Source: Yamagishiella unicocca (taxonomy: Eukaryota > Chlorophyta > Chlorophyceae > Chlamydomonadales > Volvocaceae). From it: a stretch of DNA of 64,000 bases. The notes below the pieces were generated by a model. That model saw only the letters and a program-made list of their open reading frames with translations. It was not told the DNA's origin and did not search any database. Positions 44,365-55,600 of the stretch are shown here, piece by piece. The stretch spans positions 62,001 to 126,000 of the forward strand of contig BDSL01000135.1 in NCBI GenBank assembly GCA_003116995.1, given 5' to 3'. Both the position numbers and the translations under genes were made by a program. Every line of letters starts with the position of its first letter. Within the stretch, counting starts at the first letter, position 1.

Positions 44365-44812
44365 GAGCGGTCCCGAGCCATCCCTGGAGCCCGACATCCG
44401 TCCTCTGAAGCCCGCCGCCCTCACGGCCGACAGCCTGGCCTCCCTGGCGCGCTTCTCCGCCAGCAGCAGTGCGCTCCACTCCTCCCACCCGCTCACCTTC
44501 AGCGCCGTCGCGGCGAGTCCGCCCATGGATCAGTGGGGCGGGCGCCAGCAGTCCGGAACCAACGTCACCAATACCCGGGCGGTGCGCGGAAGCGCACCCT
44601 CGGGGACCACGCTTCAGCAGCAACCGCCGCTGCAGCTGCAGCTCAGCCTGGAGGTCAAGCCGATCTCGGATGCGGAGCGACAGGCGTCCATCTTGGCACG
44701 GTTTGAGGTGGATCTGGGCAAGCCTGGCGTGGACTCCGTCAGCGGGCCCCCGCGTCCGCAGGCGATGAAGCGGGTATCGTCCACGGAGGACAGCCAGGAC
44801 GCGTTCAAATAG
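44365..44812 (+). CDS. Possible terminal exon of an unidentified protein
   Basis: Not recognised. After an acceptor (CCGCCGTCAG) the frame reads LSLEVKPISDAERQASILAR and SSTEDSQDAFK before a TAG at 44810-44812. Base composition is GC-rich like the neighbouring exons. The stop of the HECT gene lies only 380 bp upstream, so this could be an alternative 3' exon of that gene or a separate gene; no other exons were found. Confidence 0.3.
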
Positions 44813-47800
44813 TCGCCTGGATCCGGATCCGGATCCGCTTTACGTCCACACGAGGCGCATGCCGGGGCCTGCGCTGGCGAGCGGCGGCGCCACGCGACCG
44901 TCGCTGCGATTTTGGATTTACCCCGCCTGGGCCTGGCGCCATGTCGGGAGGCCCAGGCTGGCCGGGCTCCGCGTTGAGCTTCGTTATGCACGCGACGGTT
45001 TGGTGGCTGTGAGGACAGGCGGGGCGCATGACACCAGGGGCTGTGCCGTGATGGAGCAGGTCGCGTTGTCTTGTTGTGCGGCCTTGCCTCCGGCGAGCTC
45101 CGGCGCAGAGCCTCGCAAGGTTCAGGTAATGGTTCCATTGCTGCCCTACGCGATCCGCGGTTTCGTACCGACGGCGAGCGGGCGGGCGGGCGGGCACAAA
45201 CAAGCCGGCTGGCCGGTGCTTGCAATAAAGGAACGGCTGCTGAAGGATTCATCGTCCCTGTGGTGATGTTGGCGCGGAATAAGAGGTGCTCGCGGCGGTG
45301 GGGCGGACGACGCATGCTTCACCGCAGTTACGAAGTAGTCCCAACATGCGGGGCCATCGCCGCCGGCGAACGTGGCACCCTCGCTGTGGCGCCTCAGCAC
45401 TAGGAGGTTAGGTAAGGGCTTAGAAACAACCGCCGTGGATCATGGTGTGCTCATCTCCAATTTACGCATGGTGGGGATGGGCCAGGGGAGGGCTGGGGTC
45501 GATTGTGTGTGTGGTGGTGCAACGCGTACAACAACACCAGAGAGACCCCGCGGGTATGCATCCGGCGCCGCCCGGTGACTGATTGATGCATGGTGTCTTG
45601 ACGGGTACTCCACGGCGAAGCAGGGACGGCAGTCCCGGGCTGCCGCGATGGACGAGAAGCAACTTGGGGAGGGGTGTGGCGTGGTTCCGGCGGAGTGGTT
45701 TGATTTGATGTCTGTCCACAACTCCACATTGCGGTGGGGCTTAACTTGACTGCTGCGCAGCGGCGTACGGCCACGGCGGACGGAGGGGTGGTGGCCTTTT
45801 TTGGCAGCGTGATGACTTGACACGGAATCAATACATGGTCATGGCGTGCGCTCTGCGCTGCTCCCCCTGGATTGGGCATGCAGCATCACGGCGGGGCCAC
45901 GTGTGGGTGTCCCCGTGGCTGGTGCGGAACTGGAGAGAGCACGACGCCCCACAACCGCGGTCCAACCCAGGGCGCATTGTACGACGCCCCGGCGCCCGGA
46001 GTGCTGTTGCTGTCCTGGTCATAAAGCCGCCTCCGCATGTTCGTAAAGCCGCCTCCGCACCGCTCGCCGCTCCGCACAAGCCGTGAAGGAGGCGAGCTCG
46101 CGCTGCTGTGTGCATGTGCCAAGAGCCGGCTGTGATTATGGCTGCATAGCCGGGCACCATGTGTGTCTTGTGTTTGGCGTCGTTTGTGGGGACGGACCAG
46201 GCGTTCGCGTGGCGGTGTGTTGGGAGAAGGAGGTGCATGCTGGATGATGCGTTGCGGGTTCTTACCGCCGTTGTACTGTGGGGGGTGTGTTTGTGTGTGT
46301 CGAGGGATGGAGGACGCCAGTAGCCGACATGGTCGCTGCCCCAAACGGCATGTCGCTAAGGCATGCCCGTCGGTGATCTCCGCCACTGTGGCAGCGCAGT
46401 TGGCTCTCTACTTCGCTGCAGATGCGGTCTAGCTGCTGAGCACAACTGCGGAGGTTATGCGCTGAGCGGGTTGTTGGCGGCGAGCGGCTGCAGGCCGGTT
46501 GCCTGCTTGCGATCCGTACATCGTTGCGTAGGGGCCGAAGGCCGTGATTCATATGCTTGATATTTTGCATGGTCCAATATGGTGTAGGCTCTGCGCGCAA
46601 CGAAGACAACTGACGACCGCTATTGACGGTATGTAGTTAAAACGGCCTCCACGGCTGCCTATGGTAGGTTGTCTTCGTGGCGTTAGGCGCATGTCGAAGT
46701 TTGCTTACGAGTCAGGGACTAGTATCAGGACAGACGCTAGGACGGGGCATGCATAGCCCCGAGTCCGCTGCTCCTGGCTACCCGTAGGTTTGTGTCTGTG
46801 GCCTCGTTTGGGCATCATGTGTTTGCAGTAAACCTGAGTTGCCAAACCTGAGTACTGGGTGGAATGGCGGCGGCGCCGCATGCTAACATGCAAGGGTGGT
46901 TTTGTAGGCCGAGTCCTGACATGGACAGCTTCGCCGTGCCATTGGCCGACAGCAGCAGCAGCTGCCATTGTTGCGTTGTCGTTCAATAGGACCCCGGTCG
47001 TGTCCGGTCCTTTGCGCGCTGCATGTGTTGGAGTCCTTTTGAGCAACACATTGTGGGGGCTCCCGAGTATACATGACGCCTCAAAATTCCCTTTCCGGCA
47101 ATGAAAAGTAATGGCAGAAGCCCCACGCGCGCCATATCACAGTACATATGATACCTTGTCCCTGAACCAACGTACCCCCCCATATAAAGCAGGGTGTGGT
47201 GATAAGATGTATATATTCAGCGCCCGTCCGTCCAACGTTATGCCGCGCTATCTCTCAGGTGGTTATGTCTCTCTCAATACTCCGATCATATTAATAAATA
47301 GCAACTGAGGCAGGCCTGGGCAGGCAGTTACCTAGCTGCATCCCAACCACCGACGCAGGATTACGACCGACTGGTTCGATGCACCCAAAGTCCAAAACAC
47401 CAACGCAGGAATACGATGGTTCCAGTGCTCTTCCCGCGCACACCGGCGCCTTGCTTGCGCCGATCAGGGAAGTATCTGGAAGCTCAACACAAACCCGCAA
47501 TCACGCCTGTCGACCGGCAAGGCACCAGCCAGACTCGGCGCGGCTGGCAGAATACGAAAAACAAACAACACACCCACCTACCGGTACCTAGCACGGCAGT
47601 GGTGCGGCCCCCTCAGCCGCGGCACGCCGACTGTCCGTCTTACGCCCTCCGAAACCCATTTCCAGGCTCCCTGCTGTTGGCCCTTCGTGCTACCGCACCG
47701 CTTGTATCGCGCGACCGTCATCCAGTCGCCGTCGCGCTCCATGCCAGTGCCTCATGCGTCATGCCCCCCGCAACGCCTTCGTCCGGTCGCGATGCCCCGC

Positions 47801-47955
47801 CCGTGCATGTGCACCTGCTCGCCCAACCACCCGGCGGCCGTGCCTAGTCCCCACCGGCAACCCACAGCCTAGTCCTCTAGCCCTGCGTCGACCAGCGACC
47901 AGGCTAAACGGCCGAGAGTGACCACAACAGACTGAAGAGGCCGAGCGTGACCACA
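44813..47955. other. 3.1-kb region, no recognised gene
   Basis: No conserved domain, RNA gene or mobile-element protein was seen on either strand. It starts with a short GGATCC tandem (about 44819-44836). Numerous short open frames look non-coding. Confidence 0.4.
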
Positions 47956-48040
47956 ACAGACGATGTGTCAGGCGATGTGCCCGATGGTTCTACCTCTTGG
48001 TCTGGAAGCTGACTGTAACCGATACAACAACAACAGCAAC
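47956..48040 (+). mobile_element. LINE 3'-end fragment (tail only)
   Basis: Reads GTGTCAGGCGATGTGCCCGA, TTGGTCTGGAAGCTGACTGT and ends AACAACAACAGCAACAG. It matches the antisense insertion at 5102-5290 over at least 70 bp. A GACCACAACAGAC string repeated on both sides (about 47922, 47950, 48062) may relate to the insertion or be a local duplication. Confidence 0.65.
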
Positions 48041-49612
48041 AGACCAAAGAGGCCTCGGCCGACCACAACAGACCAAGAAGCTGGGGCCGACCGCTACCGT
48101 GCCTCGAGGTGCAACTTCTGTGCGATACATCCTGCAGACCGCATACTATGAATCGCTGCGCCATCGGCGCGCCGCCTATTACATTGGCGCGCTCGCTCAC
48201 CCCCGAAGATGGAATCCGAACCAGCGTACTCCTGCCCTCCTTCGGCAGCACGACCCCCCTGCGTGCCGTGACTGACTCCAATGAAAACATCGCAGCAGTA
48301 CTAGACGGCGCGGCTGCAGGCCCAAGCAAACACGACACCAGCTCACTGCCCGGGGCAGCTTTGCGTCGCCACCACCGGCGCATGCCCCTCCCTGGAGCCC
48401 CCCCGCCTGTGTCTGAGTATTAGTCAGTCCCTGAGTATTAGCACCCCCCCCACACACACAGACGCACACGCAGCCCCACCGCGCCTGCGAAGATCACGCT
48501 ACGCGCCCAGAACCGGTCCGAAACCGAAAGCCGGCGACCGACCCATGGGACCCACAAAGTGCAAGTTACTTCCGCTCCAGGTTACCCTTCCGGAGAGGAT
48601 AGCGTTCGCCGCCGGCCCCAATACACGTCCGAGTGAGTCGCGCTGGAAGGCGCGCACGACAAATTGCTTTCGAAGCGGCAATCGTATCGTATTAGCAATT
48701 TCCTACCTCCGAATGCCAAAGCATTCGACAAACATCCGACGCACTTGAAGACTACCGACATGATGGGTGCGGTGGGGGGGTTCGAGGAAGACCCGTGGAT
48801 GCCCGAAAAAACCGGTTCGGCCCCCGGTGGGAGGGGAGACAGTCATGTGGGGACATATCGAGCCCCGCCAACCAACAAGCCAGCCTCCCTCCCAAACGCA
48901 ACCACTCCACACCAACCATACCACAAGTGCTGTGGTAGTAGCAAAACAGCACCATGGAATTACGGGCAGCCGGTGATGTGTTCGCCTAGCAAGGATCGGT
49001 TAAGCCAAATCATGAACCCTTTGGTGATATTGGATGTACGGCGCTCCGTTGGAGCTGGTTGAGCAACCCAAAGGCATTCCCAGCGTGGGAACGCCCGGGT
49101 GAGCGATGGTAGCCTACAGGCCGACCCTTCCGAGCCGACCCTTCCGACCCAACAAGGACCCTTTCCGGTTTCCTCTTTATCCCCCTTTACTCACACTCCT
49201 GCTACACCAGCTGACACTGCTGCACGCCTCTACCGTACGGCCTGAAAAGAGCAGCAGCAGGAGCTCTCCGCGCAAAACCAACCAACGCGCGCGCTGTAAC
49301 CAACCAACCAACCGACCCGACCAATCAGACATCCCAGCTCCCTGCTATGCCACGCAAGACACCCAAAAACCCACACTCCACTCCGCTCCCCCGCATCTCC
49401 CCAGGTTCAGCCACCAAGTCATGGCACCAAGTCCAGCCCCAGGGATGTAGACGTTTGCAGCGCACACCGCTGAACCACAACGGCCCAACACCTCCTGCCC
49501 CCCGGGCCCCCCAGGCATCAGACGCCTTCGCACCCCCCCTGCTCCTTCCGCTCGGCCTCATTTGCCGTACCGTACGCATTTGCCGCCGTACCTCCTCCCT
49601 CCGCCCAACCCC
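48041..49612. other. Guanylyl cyclase 3' flank, no other recognised gene
   Basis: Downstream of the cyclase stop codon on the minus strand. Holds one R1 repeat fragment at 48773-48820. No clear TGTAA on the minus strand within 600 nt of the cyclase stop was found. Confidence 0.4.
48773..48820 (+). repeat. Dispersed repeat R1, 5' part
   Basis: Reads GGGGTTCGAGGAAGACCCGT and GGATGCCCGAAAAAACCGGT. It is the only R1 copy in the window that is not inside an intron of a recognised gene. Confidence 0.75.
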
Positions 49613-52600
49613 TCAGTTGTACGACCTACACGCCTCGCCCCGTAATGCTCCCGAGCGAGGCATGTCTTCCGACAGGTCGCGTGGCTGGTGCTCCGACTCG
49701 TACATGCACGGCACCTGCGGATGCAGCCCCCCCGTGAGGCCCGGCCCGCCGCTCTCATCGAGCAGCGCGGAGCCGGGTATCGCCGCGCCCGAGGACAGGA
49801 ACTCGGCTCCTAGTTCGGTCCTGGTGGTCGCTGCGAACATCGCGAGACCGCTGTGCAGGGTGCCACCAGGTGCTCCGCGGGCCGCATGCGAGGCGCCGCC
49901 GCCGCCGCCCAGCGACCCCGCTGGCTGCATCGAGGCGGCAGCCAGCAGGTTGACCACTCGCACGTCCTGCGCCGCGAAGCCGTCGCCGTCGGCCTCCATG
50001 GCGGCGCCGCCGAGCATGCGGTCGACGGCGGGGCCGATGTACGGCAGCTCCCCCGCCGGCGCGAAGTTGGGCCCGGTGTTGGTGGCGTTGGCGTCGACGG
50101 CGGATGAGGAGCCTAGGCCTGTTGACGGGAGGCGCAGGTAGCCCGAGTTGGTGGCCAGGGGCGGTGCCATCGGGCCCATGGAGACGGGGCCGGTGGCGGC
50201 GGCGGCGCCGCTGCCGCTGCCGCCGGCCGTGCCGACGGACAGGAGGCCGGAGGAGGCGATCGAGTTCAGCGTGGGTTGCGGGATGGGCATGCCGGAGGCA
50301 GTCGCGGAGAAGCTGCTCGGGACGCCGGCGGCGGCGGCGGCGGCGGCCGCGGCTGCTGCTGCTGCGGCTGCTGCGGTGGTGGTGGTGATGGCGAGGGAGC
50401 GGCTGCTGCAGCGGAGGCTGGAGCCCCGGCGGCGCAACGCCTGGCGGCCGGAGGCGCCAGAGGCGGCGGCGGCGGCAGCGGCGGCGGCGGCAGCGGCGGC
50501 GGCGGCCGCCGCCGTCGCGGCGGTGACGGCCGGGGCGGGTGTCGTGAAGACCTCCGGCGGGCCACACAGGTCGCTGACGACGGCGTCGTCGTCTGCTGGC
50601 GGGGCATCCACGACGGCGGCGGCCGAACCCAGGATGAAGGTGCGCATGATGCCCTTGCCCTTGGCCTGCGTGGGCAGCAGGTCAGAAGTCAACACCGGGA
50701 AGGGAAAGAGGCAAGAGGAGGGCGTGCAAGGCACAAGAGGGGGGTGTGAGGGCGTGCAAGGCACAGGAGGAGGGTGCGAGGCGTTGCAAGGAAAACCCGT
50801 GTACGGAGGGAAGACCGTTTAGGACAGAGAAGGGCATGAGGGTGGGTCGGCACAAGAGGAGGGTATGAGGGTGGGAGAGGCTTGGTGCTGCGGCATGGCC
50901 GCTCAACCAGCGACCGACCCACCGACCCGCCCAGCCGAAGCCCTGTCAACTCCCACCACATTCCCACCCCCACCCACCATGACGCCGCCGGTGGAGACCC
51001 ACGGTTCGTCCGGCACCAGGTCTCGTACGGCGGTTGTGGCGTGTATGGCGCAGGGCGGGCAGGTGGACTCGCAGCGGCTGGCGGTGTTGATGGTGTCGCC
51101 GAAGAGGCAGAAGCGGGGCATCTTGGTGCCCACCACGCCGCTCATGGCGGGTCCGGAGTGGATGCCGATCCGCACCTGCAGCTCCTGGCCGTTGGGCATG
51201 CGCATCTCGCGGACGACCTGCAGGATGTCCTGTGCGGGCGGGTGCGGAGGGGCAGGGGGCGGGGGGCAGGGGGCAGGGGGCGGATTCCACAACACTCCGT
51301 GGCGGAATCGGAAGTTCGCATGGCGGATTCGTAACAGAGGCATGGTGGATTCACAAAGACACATGGTGGATTTATCACGGGGACTGCCAAGCGCGCTGCC
51401 ACCATTACACCGCAGCCCGCCTCTCTCCCCGCCTCTCTCCCGCCTCTCTCCCCGCCTCTCTCCCCGCCTCTCTCCCCGCCTCTCTCCCCGCCTCTCTCCC
51501 CGCCTCTCTCCCCGCCTCTCTCCCCACCTCTCTCCCCACCTCCCTCCCCGCCTCTCTCCCCGCCGCTCTCCCAGCCTCTCTCCCCGCCGCTCTCCCCGCC
51601 TCTCTCCCCGCCTGTCCGCTTCCTACCTTAGCGAAGTTGACGACTTTGCGAGCGTGTTCCAGGTCCACCTCGCCGTTCTCCAGGAGCGCACCCACTCCGT
51701 CAGCACCTCGGTGCACCAGCCCGCCAGCGACCATGTAGCAGTCGCCTGCGGGGGCGGTGGGGCGGTGGGGTGGTGGGGAGGTGGGGAGGTGGGGAGGACA
51801 GGGATATTGGCGTGGTGTGGAGGGTGGGGGGGCCACCGGGGAAACTGGGGCGCAACAGCCATCGCATTTCCGGCGGCGGGCAGTCCCGCAACGCGCAATA
51901 GGAGCTAATAAGAAGCGACTGCTGCAAAAAGGACTCGAGAAGAAGGAGCAGGCGCGCTGGCACCGACGCAACGGCAGCAGCGGCTGGTGGTGGGGGCAGA
52001 GCTGACGCGGGGTGACGAGAAAACCGGTTGACAAAACACACTGAAACGTGGGGGAGGTAATTGACGGGGCTGACGTATATGGGGGGGCTGATGTAAGTGG
52101 GGGGCCTGACGTAAGGGGGGGGGGCTGATGTATGGAGGCGCTTGCTGGCGTGGGCTTACCAATGGTCTCCACTGCGGGGGTGGTGGGTTGCGGAGAAAAC
52201 CATCACGATGTCCAGGAGGCGCATCAGGTGGTCACAGCCCAGGAGGCGTGGAGGGAAGCCACAGCAGCCGCAGTCGCCCCGGGGAAGCAACGCCAGCAGG
52301 GCAGGCAGGGTTACGACACGGGTGGTGAAGGCGACCGAGACACAAACACGCCCAGCCAGCACGCCGGCGGGGAATGTGTTTGGGGTTGGGCACACACACA
52401 CGGGAGAGCGGGGAGGATTGGGGAGAAGGGGGGGAAAAGAGATTAATCCCGTACCCGAAAGAGTGAATAATGGGGGAGCTAGGGTCCTGGGGGGTTAGGT
52501 GGGGGCCTAGGAGGTACACATTGCTGCCGGGAGCTGATGCCGCGATCTGGGTCGGGGGCCTCTACAAGAGCTGCGGCGATACGCAACAGCACCCGCCCTG

Positions 52601-55600
52601 CAATACCTCCCGATTAGTCCTCATCGTAGCACCGCCATTCCTCACCGCCATTCCTCACCGCCATTCCTCACCGCCATTCCTCACCGCCATTCCTCACCGC
52701 CATTCCTCACCGCCATTCCTCACCGCCATTCCTCACCGCCATTCCTCACCGCCATTCCTCACCGCCATTCCTCACCGCCATTCCTCACCGCCATTCCTCA
52801 CCGCCATTCCTCACCGCCATTCCTCACCGCCATTCCTCACCGCCATTCCTCACCGCCATTCCTCACCGCCATTCCTCACCGCCATTCCTCACCGCCATTC
52901 CTCACCGCCATTCCTCACCGCCATTCCTCACCGCCATTCCTCACCGCCATTCCTCACCGCCATTCCTCACCGCCATTCCTCACCGCCATTCCTCACCGCC
53001 ATTCCTCACCGCCATTCCTCACCGCCATTCCTCACCGCCATTCCTCACCGCCATTCCTCACCGCCATTCCTCACCGCCATTCCTCACCGCCATTCCTCAC
53101 CGCCATTCCTCACCGCCATTCCTCACCGCCATCTCGCCATTCCTACGATCTTCGCCACCCGCCCCGGGTCCCTTCGCTCCCTTTCGTCTCGCCGTAGCCG
53201 ATATAGCTTAGCCGCCAAAGGTCATATTACGACCTTCGGCTTTCGTATCCCCAACCCAGTTCTCCAGCATGCATCTCAAAAGTTCTGTTTTAAACGGTTT
53301 TTTTCGGACATCCACGGGTTTCCCTCGAACCCCCACCCACGGGTCTTCCAAGAACCCCCACCCACCCACAATGCGCCAGCTATTGTACCTACATCGTGTC
53401 ACCGGACTTTATGCCATCCCCCTCCCCCCACGCCTCCACAGGTTTGCCGATAGTCAGTTCCAGTGCTCCAGCATGCGTCCACAAAATTGGTGTCCGACGT
53501 CCATGCGCCAACTATCCTGTCCCGTTGCGTAAAACGGTTTCTTATACACCCCCCACGCACGCACTCAGACACGGGTTTTCTTCGCACACCCCCCCACGGA
53601 TTCGCGGATTTCTTGTGTCGTCCCCACGCACCCTTGTACACGTCGTGCACGTGCAGCAGCGAGTCGAACTGCGTGTAGAGCATGTTCAGGAAGGACATGA
53701 CGACGGCGGGCTCGACAGACGAACACATGGACTGGGGGAGCGGGGGAGAGCGGGGAAGGGGAGAGGGGCGGAGGGGGCCAGGGAGGGGGGGTTGTAAGAG
53801 AATCCGCGAATCCACGGCCGACAAACCGAGGGCGGTGAAGGTGATGTTATAGCGGAGCGGCGCGGCAAGGAGTGGGAGCGGAGGCGCCGAGGGGGGGGTT
53901 CGAGGGAGACCCGTGGATGCCCGAAAAAAACCGTTTAAAACAGAAGTTTTGAGATGCATGCTGGAGAACTGCCGAGGGGGGGGGGAGCGCGGGCGCATGA
54001 GGCGAGGACCGGGGGGTGTTGGGGCAGGCTTCCTCAACACACGACTCAGCACGGCAAGAGGCGCGGCAGCCAACGACTCCCGACCCACGGGGGGGGCGCC
54101 TTTGCCGCCGCCCGGTAGCTGCCGACTACGGGCCGGCTGCCCGGAAGTTGGTTCCGGTTGGCGGTTGTCTCGTCTGTCGTACGAGGTACGACAGCGCACG
54201 CCGCGTGCGCGGCAGTTGGCCGCTGCCGCGACCGCCAGTCCCCCTCTCCCCCGTCACTCACCGTGAAGCCCTTGACGTCGCAAAAGAGGATCGTGATCTG
54301 CTCTCCAGAATATTCCCGAGTGGACGCGTCGCGCCAGGTAGGCGGTGGTGGGGTGGTGGGGGGGGGGGTTGAAACCGGTGACACGAAAAATGACAAGATA
54401 GTGGGCGCATGGTCGGCGGACATGGCGGAGATTGGGAGAGGGGCCGTTAGCCATGGGTTATGGCGGCTCGTTCCGTGTCAAAACACAGCACAGCCCCTCC
54501 CCCGCTTGTCAATCAACCGTCACCGGGGGTGTACAAGTAACCTGCCGAAATCACCGCCACGACACCCGCACACCACCGCCGTCCTCCCCGCCGCCTTCCC
54601 CGGACACAGCCCCCCCCCAAGACACAGGGTTGTAGGTCCCCCCCCAAGACACAGGGTTGTAGGTCCACCCCCAAGACACAGGGTTGTAGGTCCACCCCCA
54701 AGACACAGGGTTGTAGGTCCCCCCCCAAGACACAGGGTTGTAGGTCCCCCCCCAAGACACAGGGTTGTAGGTCCCCCCCCAAGACACAGGGTTGTAGGTC
54801 CCCCCCCAAGACACAGGGTTGTAGGTCCCCCCCCCAAGACACAGGGTTGTAGGTCCCCCCCCAAGACACAGGGTTGTAGGTCCCCCCCCAAGACACAGGG
54901 TTGTAGGTCCCCCCCCAAGACACAGGGTTGTAGGTCCCCCCCCCAAGACACAGGGTTGTAGGTCCCCCCCCAAGACACAGGGTTGTAAGGCCCCCCCCCA
55001 AGACACAGGGTTGTAGGTCCCCCCCCAAGACACAGGGTTGTAGGTCCCCCCCAAGACACAGGGTTGTAGGTCCCCCCCAAGACACAGGGTTGTAGGTCCC
55101 CCCCCAAGACACAGGGTTGTAGGTCCCCCCCAAGACACAGGGTTGTAGGTCCCCCCCAAGACACAGGGTTGTAGGTCCCCCCCAAGACACAGGGTTGTAG
55201 GTCCCCCCCCAAGACACAGGGTTGTAGGTCCCCCCCCAAGACACAGGGTTGTAGGTCCCCCCCAAGACACAGGGTTGTAGGTCCCCCCCAAGACACAGGG
55301 TTGTAGGTCCCCCCCAAGACACAGGGTTGTAGGTCCCCCCCAAGACACAGGGTTGTAGGTCCCCCCCCAAGACACAGGGTTGTAGGTCCCCCCCAAGACA
55401 CAGGGTTGTAGGTCCCCCCCAAGACACAGGGTTGTAGGTCCCCCCCAAGACACAGGGTTGTAGGTCCCCCCCCAAGACACAGGGTTGTAGGTCCCCCCCC
55501 AAGACACAGGGTTGTAGGCCCCCCCAAGACACAGGGTTGTAGGTCCCCCCCAAGACACAGGGTTGTAGGTCCCCCCCAAGACACAGGGTTGTAGGTCCCC

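Noticed and set aside
52470..53453. 327-residue plus-strand frame of [12 protein letters not shown] repeats
   Set aside because: Translation of the 13-bp intronic minisatellite; period shifts frame every three units and the host gene is on the other strand.
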